Assembly: GCA_029884035.1 (NCBI GenBank)
Contig: JAOUIM010000002.1
Location: 1 to 38,353, forward strand
DNA from: Aquincola sp.
Lineage (GTDB): Bacteria; Pseudomonadota; Gammaproteobacteria; Burkholderiales; Burkholderiaceae_C
Direction: 5' to 3'
Length of the DNA stretch: 38,353 nt
The translations under genes and the position numbers were made by a program. How positions within the stretch are numbered: the stretch's first letter is position 1; every line of letters begins with the position of its first letter. Below are positions 17,529 through 24,873 of this stretch, piece by piece. A model generated the notes under the pieces. It ran no database searches, was not told the DNA's origin, and saw only the letters and a list, made by a program, of their open reading frames with translations.

Positions 17529-18031
17529 TCCGGCCGGGCGGGTGGCAGCTTGGCCAACTCGCGCCGCAGCGCCGCGATGTCGGCCTGCTTGCGTGCGATG
17601 GCGCTGCGCATCTCCTCGACCCGCTCCTGATAACGAGCGAAGTTGCGCTCGTCGCCTCGGCGATCGGGCTCGCCGTTGTTGAACTCCTGCGTCAGGGCCG
17701 CGAGCGCGGCCTCCTCGCGCTTGAGTTCGGCCTCGAGGATGCGACGCGCATCGCTGTCACGCGCGCGCTGCTCGCGCGAATCGACCTTGCCCTCGCCTTC
17801 GCCGCGCGCGCCCGACGCCGCGCCGGCCTGCGGCCGCGGACGCGGTGGCGCCACGATCGTGATCGGGGCGCCTTCGATCGTGCGGCAGCCGCGGTCCTTG
17901 GCCTCCTGTGCAGTGATCTGGTCGGTGTAGAGCACCGGCGGCCCCGGACAGCGATAGACCGTGCTGCCCTGGGCCAGCGAACTGGTGCCGGCAAGCAGGG
18001 TGAGGACGGTTGCAATTGCGCGCATGGCCAT
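17525..18031 (-). CDS. exported DUF4124 domain protein between glnA and ntrB
   Basis: The protein has about 168 residues from the ATG at 18031. It has a Sec signal peptide (AMRAIATVLTLLAGTSSLAQG), a short N-terminal DUF4124-type domain (VYRCPGPPVLYTDQITAQEA) with cysteines at each end, and a Glu/Arg/Ala-rich C-terminal half (about 85-160) likely to form a coiled coil. Function is unknown. DUF4124 genes at this place, between glnA and the ntrBC pair, are typical of Burkholderiales. In-frame ATGs at 18040 and 18025 are nearly as good, and no clear ribosome binding site decides between them. It overlaps ntrB by 4 nt. Confidence 0.78.
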   Translation of the reverse strand: MAMRAIATVLTLLAGTSSLAQGSTVYRCPGPPVLYTDQITAQEAKDRGCRTIEGAPITIVAPPRPRPQAGAASGARGEGEGKVDSREQRARDSDARRILEAELKREEAALAALTQEFNNGEPDRRGDERNFARYQERVEEMRSAIARKQADIAALRRELAKLPPARPE

Positions 18032-18069
18032 GCAACGCATTGTGACGCAGCGCCGCCGACCCAAACGAC

Positions 18070-18093
18070 GAAGGGCGGCTCGCGCCGCCCCTC
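18070..18093 (-). terminator. strong hairpin between glnA and the DUF4124-ntrBC genes
   Basis: On the minus strand GAGGGGCGGC and GCCGCCCTTC pair over 10 bp (one G-U) around a GCGA tetraloop, which has the stable GNRA form. It lies in the gap after the glnA stop and before the DUF4124 start, followed by a weak T-containing stretch. It probably ends most glnA transcripts, letting a fraction through to ntrBC as in the glnALG operon of enterobacteria. Confidence 0.6.
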
Positions 18094-18125
18094 GATTGCG
18101 TGACCAGTTGCCCGGTCGGCCCCTG

Positions 18126-19544
18126 TCAGAGGCTGTAGTACATGTCGAACTCGACCGGATGGGTCGTCATCCGGAACCGCGTGACCTCCTGGGTCTTGAG
18201 CTCGATGTAGGCGTCGAGATAGGTATCGGTGAACACCCCGCCCTTGGTCAGGAATGCGCGGTCCTTGTCGAGGCACTCGAGCGCCTGGTCCAGGCTGTGG
18301 CACACGGTCGGGATCTTTGCGTCCTCTTCCGGCGGCAGGTGATACAGGTCCTTGGTCGCGGCCTCGCCAGGGTGGATCTTGTTCTCCACGCCGTCGATGC
18401 CGGCCATCAGCATGGCGGCAAAACCGAGGTACGGATTGCACGTCGGATCCGGGAACCGCACCTCGATGCGCCGGCCCTTGGGATTGGGCACGTAGGGGAT
18501 GCGGATCGATGCCGAGCGGTTGCGTGAAGAGTACGCCAGCTTCACGGGCGCCTCGAAGCCTGGCACCAGGCGCTTGTAGCTGTTGGTTCCGGGGTTGGTG
18601 ATCGCGTTGAGCGCGCGAGCATGCTTGATGATCCCGCCGATGTAGAACAGCGCGAACTCCGACAGGCCGGCATAGCCGTCGCCGGCGAACAGGTTCTTGC
18701 CGCCCTTCCACACCGACTGGTGCACGTGCATGCCGCTGCCGTTGTCGCCGACGACAGGCTTGGGCATGAAAGTCGCGGTCTTGCCGTACGCGTTGGCAAC
18801 GTTGTGGATGATGTACTTCTGCAACTGCAGCCAGTCGGCGCGCTGAACGAGTGTCGAGAACTTGGTGCCGATCTCGCACTGGCCGGCGCCGGCCACCTCG
18901 TGGTGGTGCACCTCGACCGGAATGCCCATCTGCTCGAGCAGCAAGCACATCTCGCTGCGCATGTCCTGCAGGCTGTCGACCGGGGGCACCGGGAAGTAGC
19001 CGCCCTTGACCGACGGCCGATGCGCCTTGTTGCCACCCTCGATCTTGTCGCCTGTGCTCCAGGACGCTTCCTCGGAATCGATCTTGACGAAGCAGCCGGA
19101 CATGTCGACGTTCCAGCGCACCTGGTCGAAGATGAAGAACTCGGGCTCGGGACCGAAGTACGCGGCGTCACCAATGCCGCTGCTCTTGAGGTACGCCTCG
19201 GCCCGCTTGGCCAGCGAGCGGGGATCGCGCTCGTAGGGCTTGCCGTCGCCGGGTTCAAGCACGTCGCACGACAGGAACAGCGTCGGCTCCTCGTAGAACG
19301 GGTCGATGTTGGCCGTGTTCGGATCGGGCATCAGCAGCATGTCCGACGCCTCGATGCCTTTCCAGCCGGCGATCGACGAGCCATCGAAGGCGTGGCCGGC
19401 ACTGAACTTGTCCTCGTCGAAGTGCGACACCGGTACCGTGACATGTTGTTCCTTGCCGCGCGTATCGGTGAAGCGGAAATCGACGAACTTCACGTCGTTG
19501 TCCTTCACCATCTTCATCACGTCGGCAACGGTCTTGCTGGCCAT
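18126..19544 (-). CDS. glnA: glutamine synthetase, type I
   Basis: This 472-residue cytoplasmic dodecameric enzyme makes glutamine from glutamate, ammonia and ATP and is the main entry of ammonia under nitrogen limitation. Motifs include FDGSSIAGW (about 54), FGPEPEFFIFD (active-site Glu residues), VEVHHHEVAGAGQCEIG, NGSGMHVHQS and the adenylylation site Tyr at 401 in DLYHLPPEE, so it is the adenylylated GS-I beta type. Length is normal. The start at 19544 has AGGAGAG upstream. It heads the glnA-DUF4124-ntrB-ntrC unit, and candidate sigma-54 and NtrC sites lie 70-170 bp upstream. Confidence 0.98.
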   Translation of the reverse strand: MASKTVADVMKMVKDNDVKFVDFRFTDTRGKEQHVTVPVSHFDEDKFSAGHAFDGSSIAGWKGIEASDMLLMPDPNTANIDPFYEEPTLFLSCDVLEPGDGKPYERDPRSLAKRAEAYLKSSGIGDAAYFGPEPEFFIFDQVRWNVDMSGCFVKIDSEEASWSTGDKIEGGNKAHRPSVKGGYFPVPPVDSLQDMRSEMCLLLEQMGIPVEVHHHEVAGAGQCEIGTKFSTLVQRADWLQLQKYIIHNVANAYGKTATFMPKPVVGDNGSGMHVHQSVWKGGKNLFAGDGYAGLSEFALFYIGGIIKHARALNAITNPGTNSYKRLVPGFEAPVKLAYSSRNRSASIRIPYVPNPKGRRIEVRFPDPTCNPYLGFAAMLMAGIDGVENKIHPGEAATKDLYHLPPEEDAKIPTVCHSLDQALECLDKDRAFLTKGGVFTDTYLDAYIELKTQEVTRFRMTTHPVEFDMYYSL

Positions 19545-19613
19545 CAGGCTCTCCTGGCTTGGTCTGGTTTGGTTGGGGGGAGGAAACGGTTAAGCGCAAG
19601 CAATCTAGCAGAA

Positions 19614-19629
19614 AGCATGCCCGAGACCG
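19614..19629 (-). promoter_or_regulatory. candidate sigma-54 promoter of glnA
   Basis: On the minus strand, CGGTCTCGGGCATGCT has the invariant GG (-24) and GC (-12) separated by 10 nt and a partial TGC-T match at the -12 element. The rest of the -24 element is poor. The position, about 70 bp before the glnA ATG, is suitable. The encoded NtrC has the GAFTGA loop needed for sigma-54 activation. Confidence 0.4.
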
Positions 19630-19672
19630 GTGCGCATCGATCCGGCTGGCCATCGCTACAGCATGAGATGGC

Positions 19673-19687
19673 GCCCCTTTTCGGGGC
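19673..19687. terminator. small GCCCC/GGGGC hairpin after the CinA-like gene
   Basis: GCCCC (19673-19677) and GGGGC (19683-19687) form a 5-bp stem around a 5-nt loop (GAAAA when read on the minus strand). It lies about 37 nt past the stop of the CinA-like gene and upstream of the glnA promoter. It may end the four-gene minus operon. It lacks a U-tract, so the call is weak. Confidence 0.35.
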
Positions 19688-19694
19688 TCCGGAT

Positions 19695-19711
19695 TGCACC
19701 ATTCGTGGGCG
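19695..19711. promoter_or_regulatory. candidate NtrC binding site upstream of glnA
   Basis: TGCACCATTCGTGGGCG fits the NtrC pattern GCAC-N7-GTGC in 7 of 8 positions (second half is GGGC). It lies about 80 bp upstream of the candidate -12 element, an enhancer-like distance. Only one such site was seen; two are common at glnA promoters. Confidence 0.35.
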
Positions 19712-19723
19712 AAATGATGAGCG

Positions 19724-20518
19724 TCAGCGCACCAGCTCGGGGCCCAGGGCGATATCGAGAGACTGCAGGCCCGCGCGCAGCGACGCATAGGCCGCATCGA
19801 CGGCCGAGGCCGCGCCCTTGACCCCGAGCTCGATGTGGCGCCCGTATTGCGGGTGGTCGACGCTGGGCAGGCTGAAGATCCGCACGCCTGCGTGGTCGCG
19901 CTCGATGGCCTCCATCAACGGTGTCAGCGACGCCTCCATCGCGCCGAAGACGATCAGCGAGCGCTCGGACACGACCTGCGAGCCGTGCAGTGCGCGGTAG
20001 CGCGTGTCGAGCAGCGACTCGATCATCGGGTGCGCCATCACCGGAAAACCGGGCACGAAGTGAACGTCTGCGATTGAGAATCCGGGAATCTTGTTGTACG
20101 GGTTGGCGATGATCTCGGCGCCGGCAGGGAACACGCCCATGTTCAGCCGGTGCACGTTGTCGGCGCGCTCGGGCTCATACGACTCCCCTCGTTCGCGCGC
20201 GACGTCGCGCATGCGCTCGAGGATCAGCGCCCTGGCCTGCGGGTGCAGCGCGAGTTCGCGCCCGAGTGCGTCCGCCGCGCACTGGCGTGTGTGGTCGTCG
20301 GGCGTCGCGCCGATGCCGCCGCAGCAGAACACCACGTCGCCGCTCGCGAACGCATGCCGCAAGGCCTGCGTGATCAGCGCGCGGTCGTCGCCGACATAGC
20401 GTGCCCATGCAAGGGCCAGGCCTCGCGCGCCCAGCAGCTCGATCACCTTCGGCAAGTGACCGTCGCGGCGCTTGCCCGAGAGGATTTCGTCGCCGACGAT
20501 GATGAGCCCGAACGCCAT
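19724..20518 (-). CDS. CinA-like molybdopterin-binding domain protein
   Basis: This 264-residue protein resembles the N-terminal domain of CinA (competence/damage-inducible protein A) and the MoaB/MogA fold. It begins AFGLIIVGDEILSGKRRDGH, then has VVFCCGGIGATPDDHTRQ (the family GG-G-T-DD motif), NPYNKIPGFSI and VHFVPGFPVMAHPM. The C-terminal nicotinamide-deamidase domain of full CinA is absent, as in many short homologues. Some relatives are pyrophosphatases on nucleotide derivatives, but the role here is unknown. The start at 20518 is the first residue of the conserved domain; the longer frame runs into the previous gene. It is the last gene of the minus-strand four-gene operon, 2 bp after the beta-propeller gene. 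Confidence 0.85.
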   Translation of the reverse strand: MAFGLIIVGDEILSGKRRDGHLPKVIELLGARGLALAWARYVGDDRALITQALRHAFASGDVVFCCGGIGATPDDHTRQCAADALGRELALHPQARALILERMRDVARERGESYEPERADNVHRLNMGVFPAGAEIIANPYNKIPGFSIADVHFVPGFPVMAHPMIESLLDTRYRALHGSQVVSERSLIVFGAMEASLTPLMEAIERDHAGVRIFSLPSVDHPQYGRHIELGVKGAASAVDAAYASLRAGLQSLDIALGPELVR

Positions 20519-20520
20519 GG

Positions 20521-21834
20521 CTAGCGGATGTTGCCGGTATGACCGAGCGAGTAGCGGCCTGGCTGCGGCCACACGGTCAGGCCGTGCGGCTCGGCCCCGA
20601 CCTTGACCTGCTGTACGTCGCCGCTGCGGGTGTCGAAGCGATAGACCACGTCGTCGTAGCGCGCGGCAAGCCACAGGTACCTGCCGTCGGCGCTGACATT
20701 GCCCATGTCGGGGCTGCCGCCGCCGGGGATGCCCCAGCGCGCAACGACCTTCTCGGTCGCGAAGTCGATCACGGTCACGCTGCCGTTGCCGTTCTTCGGC
20801 CCGTGGATCTCGTGCGCGCCGCGATTGGCCACGTACAGCTGCCTGCCATCTCGGCTCGGGTACAGCCCATGCGTGCCGACGCCGGTCGCGATGAAGCCGA
20901 CCTGCGTGAAGGCATCGCCGTCAACGATGTGCACGCCGTCCGCATGCATGTCGGCCACGTAGAAGCGGCGACCATCGGGGGCAATGCGGATGTCCTGCGG
21001 CATGCCCTTGGTCACGGTGCACAGTTCGGTCGCACCCGGCGACCATGTCTGTCCCGGCTTGAGAGGCACGACCTTGAAGCGGGTCGTGGGCATCACGAGC
21101 TTCAAGTACCCCATGACCTTGCGCTGCACGAGGTCGATCTTCACGAGCGTGCCGGCGAACTCGCAGGTGAAGATCGCGTAGCGCCCATCGATCGAGAAGT
21201 CGGCATGGTTGACGCCGGGACAGCCCGGCACGGCGATCTCGAACTGCAGCGCCATCGTCTTCGGGTCGCGGAAGTCCAGGCGCTTGCGTGCCTCGGCCAC
21301 CACGATGGCGGACTTTCCGTCTGGCGTGGCGTACATGTTGTACGGGTCGTCGACCATGATCGGCTTGCCTGGCTTGCCCGTCGCGGGGTCGATCGGCGTC
21401 AGGCTGCCGTCGGTACGGCCCTCGGCATTGTTGGTCACCCACAGCGTGCGCATGTCCCACGACGGCACGATGTGCTGCGGCCCGATGCCCACCCTGAACC
21501 GGTCGACGACCTTCATCGCCTGCGGGTCGATGACATAGACATCGCCCGCGCGAAGGTTTGGCACGTAGACGCGTTCGAGATCGCCAGCCACGGCGGCGCT
21601 GAGCTTGCCGGCCGCGGCTTCGCTGTACAGGTTCATGCGTTCGGGCACCGGTGGCATGCCCGGAACGGTCGCCACCGGGGTGATCACCGGCGCGGAAGCA
21701 GGCACGGAAGGCGCGCTCGCGGCCGGTCTCGCCTGGGCCGATGCGCGCGGAGCCGCCAGCCCCGTCCACGCGACGGCCCCCGCCGCGCCGACCATCACCA
21801 AGACGCCACCCGCGCGTGACCAACTCCGGTTCAT
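20521..21834 (-). CDS. exported YVTN-type beta-propeller protein
   Basis: This 437-residue protein has a signal peptide (about residues 1-34, ending RASAQA), a Pro/Ala-rich linker (about 35-65) and a repeated WD40/YVTN-like domain. The repeats show blades such as VYVPNLRAGDVYVIDPQ, LWVTNNAEGRTDGSLTPID, RFYVADMHADGVHIVDG and LYVANRGAHEIHG. Such propellers often bind partner proteins or act as periplasmic accessory factors; the function here is unknown. It may localise to the periplasm. A ribosome binding site (GGGGAGC) precedes the ATG at 21834. It lies between the creatininase-family and CinA-like genes in one operon. Confidence 0.85.
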   Translation of the reverse strand: MNRSWSRAGGVLVMVGAAGAVAWTGLAAPRASAQARPAASAPSVPASAPVITPVATVPGMPPVPERMNLYSEAAAGKLSAAVAGDLERVYVPNLRAGDVYVIDPQAMKVVDRFRVGIGPQHIVPSWDMRTLWVTNNAEGRTDGSLTPIDPATGKPGKPIMVDDPYNMYATPDGKSAIVVAEARKRLDFRDPKTMALQFEIAVPGCPGVNHADFSIDGRYAIFTCEFAGTLVKIDLVQRKVMGYLKLVMPTTRFKVVPLKPGQTWSPGATELCTVTKGMPQDIRIAPDGRRFYVADMHADGVHIVDGDAFTQVGFIATGVGTHGLYPSRDGRQLYVANRGAHEIHGPKNGNGSVTVIDFATEKVVARWGIPGGGSPDMGNVSADGRYLWLAARYDDVVYRFDTRSGDVQQVKVGAEPHGLTVWPQPGRYSLGHTGNIR

Positions 21835-21866
21835 CGTCCTTGCTCCCCGACCCTGAAATGGGGTCG

Positions 21867-22691
21867 CTATTGTCCACGCCGCGTGCGTTGCCGGATCGCC
21901 GCGACGCTCGCCTCGACGATCAGTTCGAGACCGGCGCGGCCGAGTTCGGCCGTCGCGCGACGAGGATCACCTTGCACGCCGTTGCCCGCTACCGGCGCGG
22001 CCGCCATGGCCGCCGGCCGCACCAGGGCCTCGTCGACCGCCAATGCGAGCGCGGTGTCGGACAGCCCGGCATGGCGGCCGATCTGCGCATCACTGAATCC
22101 GCGCTCGCGCAGCATCTGGTCGAAACCACTCGACGACGCGCGGTAGTACTCGCCGAGCGCGTGGACGTGAACCGGCGGCGTCCGCTTCGCGCCGTTCACG
22201 CGAGCGGCCACATGGTCGAGGCTGCCCAGGTAGCCCCCATGGTCGCCGAGGAGGACGACGTCGCGAAAGCCGGCGCGCGCCAGGCTCAGCGCCGTCGCTT
22301 CGAGCATCGACTCGAAGGCGGCACCCGGCATGCTGAGCGTGCCCGGCCAGCGCATGTGCGCTGCCGGCGGATCGATCGCGCCTTCAGGCACATAGGCCAC
22401 AACCGGTGCGACGAGCGCGTTGCCCAGGCGTTGTGCGATCCGCTCGGCCAGCCAGCGTGCGCGCGCGTTGTGCTTGCCCAGCACCATGTGCGGTCCGTTC
22501 TGCTCGGTGCCGCCGATCGGCACGAGGGCGATCGTCGCGCCGGCAGCGATGCGCTCTCGCAACTCGACCCAGGTCAGCGCATCGAGATGAACCGTCGCGG
22601 CTGCATCCGCGCCCGCGCGCGCCACCGAGCCAATGGCGGCGAGCGCGAGGGCCACCAGCAGGCAGCGCGTGGTGCTACTCGTCGTCGCCAC
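21867..22691 (-). CDS. exported creatininase-family protein
   Basis: The protein has about 274 residues from a GTG at 22691. It has a signal peptide (LLVALALAAIGSVARAGA) followed by a creatininase/creatinine amidohydrolase fold: IALVPIGGTEQNGPHMVLGKHN, AHMRWPGTLSMPG, VVLLGDHGGYLGSL and AGLSDTALALAVD. In creatininase the first motif is EQHGPHLPL-TD; here the second metal-binding His is Asn and the Asp is His, so metal binding and substrate probably differ. Family members act on cyclic amides or formamides, but no substrate can be named. The start is uncertain: 22691 gives a normal signal peptide and a 17-nt overlap with the preceding gene, while an ATG at 22760 would need an 86-nt overlap. Confidence 0.78.
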   Translation of the reverse strand: MATTSSTTRCLLVALALAAIGSVARAGADAAATVHLDALTWVELRERIAAGATIALVPIGGTEQNGPHMVLGKHNARARWLAERIAQRLGNALVAPVVAYVPEGAIDPPAAHMRWPGTLSMPGAAFESMLEATALSLARAGFRDVVLLGDHGGYLGSLDHVAARVNGAKRTPPVHVHALGEYYRASSSGFDQMLRERGFSDAQIGRHAGLSDTALALAVDEALVRPAAMAAAPVAGNGVQGDPRRATAELGRAGLELIVEASVAAIRQRTRRGQ

Positions 22692-23487
22692 CGAGGATGC
22701 CGCCCAGCAGCCCGCCGCCGGCGATGCCGCCGAGCACCGAGCCTTCCTCGCGAGAGCCACCGCGCTGGGGCGCCGCTGCGAACACGCGCGAGGCCAGGCG
22801 CGAAAACGGCAGGGTCTGAAGCCACACCGTGCCCGGCCCGGTGACCTTGGCGAAGAACAGGCCCTCGCCGCCGAACAGCGCCGTCTTGATCTTGCCGACG
22901 TACTGGATCTCGAAGTTCACGTTGGGCGTCAACGCCACGACGCAGCCGGTGTCGATGAACAGGGTCCGACCAGGCTCGAGTTCACGCTTGACCACGGTGC
23001 CGCCGGCATGCACGAACGCCATGCCGTCGCCATCGAGCCTCTGCATGATGAAGCCCTCGCCGCCGAAGAAGCCGACGCCGAGTTTCTGTTGCAGGTAGAT
23101 GCCCAGCGACACGCCGCGCGCGGCGCAGAGGAAGGCGTCCTTCTGGCAGATCAGCGTGCCGCCGAGCGCCTTCAGATCCATCGGCACGATCTTTCCGGGG
23201 TACGGCGCCGCGAAAGCCACGCGCAGCTTGGTCGACGCGTTGTTGGTGTAGACCGTCGTGAAGAGCGACTCGCCGGTGACGAGCCGCTTGCCCGCACCGA
23301 GCAGCTTGCCGAACAGGCCGCCCTGCTGCGCCGAGCCGTCGCCGAACACCGTATCCATGCCAATGCCGGCATCCATGAACATCATGCTGCCGGCCTCGCC
23401 CACGGCCGCCTCGCCGGGGTCGAGTTCGACCTCGACGAACTGCATCTCGGAGCCCTTGATCTCGTAGTCGACGTCATCCATCGCCAT
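22675..23487 (-). CDS. AIM24 / TIGR00266 family protein
   Basis: This 270-residue protein matches the AIM24 family, a beta-rich fold related to the tryptophan RNA-binding attenuator protein-like superfamily. Typical phrases are DYEIKGSEMQFVEVELDPGE at the N-terminus, GSMMFMDAGIGMDT, LFTTVYTN, GGTLICQKDAFLCAA and GGEGFIMQRLDGDGMAFVHAGG. It ends in a Gly-rich tail (GGIAGGGLLGGILGG) followed by DDE. The function of bacterial members is unknown; the yeast homologue acts in mitochondrial inner-membrane organisation. The ATG at 23487 is preferred because GAAGGG lies about 11 nt upstream; an ATG at 23481 is also possible. It is the first gene of a four-gene operon. Confidence 0.87.
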   Translation of the reverse strand: MAMDDVDYEIKGSEMQFVEVELDPGEAAVGEAGSMMFMDAGIGMDTVFGDGSAQQGGLFGKLLGAGKRLVTGESLFTTVYTNNASTKLRVAFAAPYPGKIVPMDLKALGGTLICQKDAFLCAARGVSLGIYLQQKLGVGFFGGEGFIMQRLDGDGMAFVHAGGTVVKRELEPGRTLFIDTGCVVALTPNVNFEIQYVGKIKTALFGGEGLFFAKVTGPGTVWLQTLPFSRLASRVFAAAPQRGGSREEGSVLGGIAGGGLLGGILGGDDE

Positions 23488-23720
23488 GGCGAATTGCACC
23501 CTTCCCTTCAATTCAATAAGGCGTTGAGCCGGGCCCCTTGTCCGTGCAGGCGTTGCGCAACGCCACGCCAGCCCTTCGATTTCGCGCCGCGCGAGCCCCC
23601 CAGGCGTTGCGCCGAGCCCGTAAGGACCGCGTGCCGGTCCGGCCGGACCGCAAGTGTGCCGCAATCACCTCGCGCCGGCCGTGTGCGGCGCGGCGCCGCG
23701 AGCGCGCGGTCGGCCGCCGC
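23488..23720. promoter_or_regulatory. intergenic region with GGCGTTG repeats and two perfect palindromes
   Basis: This 233-bp gap lies upstream of the AIM24 gene and downstream of the Rrf2-family gene. It contains three copies of GGCGTTGNGC (23520, 23549 and 23603). The middle copy forms the perfect 16-bp palindrome GGCGTTGCGCAACGCC (23549-23564). A second perfect 16-bp palindrome, CGGTCCGGCCGGACCG, is at 23635-23650. The first group is placed as an operator for the AIM24 operon; the second could be part of a terminator for the Rrf2 unit. Confidence 0.4.
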
Positions 23721-24122
23721 TCACGCGGATTGCGCCATCCGCAGCATCGTCGCCACCGTGATCGAGCCCAGGGTCGCGCCGGTCGTCTGATCGATCTCGG
23801 CCAGCACCTGTCGCAGCGCACGCTCGGCCGGCGTCGTGCCAGCGCCTGCCGGCGCCGGGTCCGACTCGAGATCCTCGAACACACGGACCACGTCCAGCAG
23901 GGTCAGGCGGCGTGCGTTGGCGACGAACCGGTAGCCGCCGCCGACGCCACGCACCGACTCGACGATGCCCGCACGCGCGAGGTCGGACAGCACCTTGGCC
24001 AGGTGGTGCGCCGACTCGCCATACTTGACGGCCACCTCGACCGCAGGCACCAGCTCGCCCGGCCGCGCCGCGAACTCGAGCACGCTGTACAGCGCGAGCT
24101 GGGTGTTCTTCTGCAGCTTCAT
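23721..24122 (-). CDS. Rrf2-family transcriptional regulator lacking cysteines
   Basis: This 133-residue winged-helix protein begins MKLQKNTQLALYSVLEFAA and contains the HTH stretch ESAHHLAKVLSDLARAGIVESVRG and the wing GVGGGYRFVANARRLTLLDVVRVFED, all typical of Rrf2 proteins. Iron-sulfur members (IscR, NsrR, RirA) need three cysteines in the C-terminal half; this protein has no cysteine at all, so it cannot bind a cluster that way. Its ligand is unknown. It lies downstream of the GNAT gene across a repeat, and divergent from the aromatic operon, making it a candidate regulator of that operon. The ATG at 24122 matches the family start; an in-frame GTG at 24239 would add a repeat-encoded extension. 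Confidence 0.88.
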   Translation of the reverse strand: MKLQKNTQLALYSVLEFAARPGELVPAVEVAVKYGESAHHLAKVLSDLARAGIVESVRGVGGGYRFVANARRLTLLDVVRVFEDLESDPAPAGAGTTPAERALRQVLAEIDQTTGATLGSITVATMLRMAQSA

Positions 24123-24123
24123 C

Positions 24124-24333
24124 TCAGGGAACCCGCAACGCGACACACGAAACAAGCGCGACCAAGCGGTCGCCGCGAAACCGGATTTGCCAGGCCGCTG
24201 GCAGGCCTTGCAGGCCGCATGGCCGCGAGACGCGGCCACGCCTCGGCCCGTCCAAGCCGACGCAGGTCGACTTGGAGCCGCGGGACTCGGCCCCCCTGGG
24301 GGGAGACGCGAAGCGGCTTCGGGAGGGATTCAT
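24124..24333 (-). other. 69-codon mini-ORF bridging GNAT and Rrf2 genes across repeat R2
   Basis: The GNAT stop lies inside ATGA (24333-24330). The ATG opens a 69-codon frame that crosses the entire repeat and stops at 24126-24124, one nucleotide before the Rrf2 ATG (TGAGATG). The peptide is Arg/Gly/Ser-rich and resembles no known family. Its ends fit a coupling ORF better than a random frame, but low stop frequency in GC-rich DNA must be kept in mind. Confidence 0.3.
24162..24333 (-). repeat. GC-rich junction repeat, copy R2 (GNAT/Rrf2)
   Basis: Read on the minus strand, this copy starts ACATGAATCCCTCCCGAAGC, includes a CCCCCCAGGGGGG hairpin and ends with a 38-bp tail (24199-24162) containing TTTCGCGGCG and CCGCTTGG. 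That tail matches the tail of copy R3 in 32 of 38 positions by direct comparison. R2 and R3 are about the same length (about 172 and 175 bp) and look like full-length copies. The head of the repeat supplies the stop codon of the GNAT gene. Confidence 0.75.
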
Positions 24334-24815
24334 GTCGGGCCGATCTCGAGCTCGAGCGGGATCAGGCGCCCCGCGCGCAAGCCTTGGCTGCGGAAGAACG
24401 ACAGGATCAGCTGGTTGTCGCTGGCCAGCATGGTGCGCAGGATGCGTACACCGACGTGCTCGAAGCGCTCGCGCATCGCCCCAAGCAGTTGCGAGCCCAC
24501 GCCCTTCTGGCGCGCGCGCGGGTCGACATCGATCGCGAACACCCAGCCGCACGGCGGCGAGCCGAATTCCCAGTCGCGCACCTCGCCGATCACGAAGCCC
24601 AGGACCCTTGCGCCAGCCACGGCGACAAGGAAGTGACGCAGCCCCTGGCCATTGACGCCATAGCGGCGGTAGACGCGCTGCCAGTAGTCGGCCTTGTGCA
24701 GGCCGGTCACGGTGGCGTCCAGCGCGATCACCTCGGGCAGGTCGGCGTGGCGCACCGCGCGCACGCGCACCGCTGGCCCGTCGGTCTTCGGGTGCGGGGC
24801 AATGCGCCCTGCCAT
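24330..24815 (-). CDS. GNAT-family N-acetyltransferase
   Basis: This 161-residue protein has the GNAT fold: N-terminal VRVRAVRHADLPEVIALDA, a central beta strand GFVIGEVRD, then FAIDVDPRARQKGVGSQLLGA with the acetyl-CoA-binding motif Q-K-G-V-G, and SFFRSQGLRAGRLIPLELEI at the end. It probably acetylates an amine, possibly on a protein or small molecule; the substrate is unknown. The ATG at 24815 gives a normal N-terminus; a GTG at 24839 is possible, and neither has a strong ribosome binding site. It is divergent from livK with 117 bp between starts, and upstream of the Rrf2 gene in the same orientation. Confidence 0.85.
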   Translation of the reverse strand: MAGRIAPHPKTDGPAVRVRAVRHADLPEVIALDATVTGLHKADYWQRVYRRYGVNGQGLRHFLVAVAGARVLGFVIGEVRDWEFGSPPCGWVFAIDVDPRARQKGVGSQLLGAMRERFEHVGVRILRTMLASDNQLILSFFRSQGLRAGRLIPLELEIGPT

Positions 24816-24848
24816 GCTGGTTTTCCCGCGGTGGGTCACGGTCGGAAG

Positions 24849-24862
24849 ACGATCCAGATCAA
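24849..24862 (+). promoter_or_regulatory. possible FNR/ANR-type box upstream of livK
   Basis: ACGAT-CCAG-ATCAA matches TTGAT-N4-ATCAA in 8 of 10 positions, with a perfect second half. If used as a class II site (centre near -41.5), transcription would start near 24897, about 36 bp before the livK ATG. The operon codes for oxygen-independent steps, which agrees with such control. Confidence 0.35.
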
Positions 24863-24873
24863 GTCAAAAGGCG

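Noticed and set aside
18621..19790. Plus-strand open frame opposite glnA (389 codons)
   Set aside because: Opposite a highly conserved gene, with no recognisable domain or ribosome binding site.
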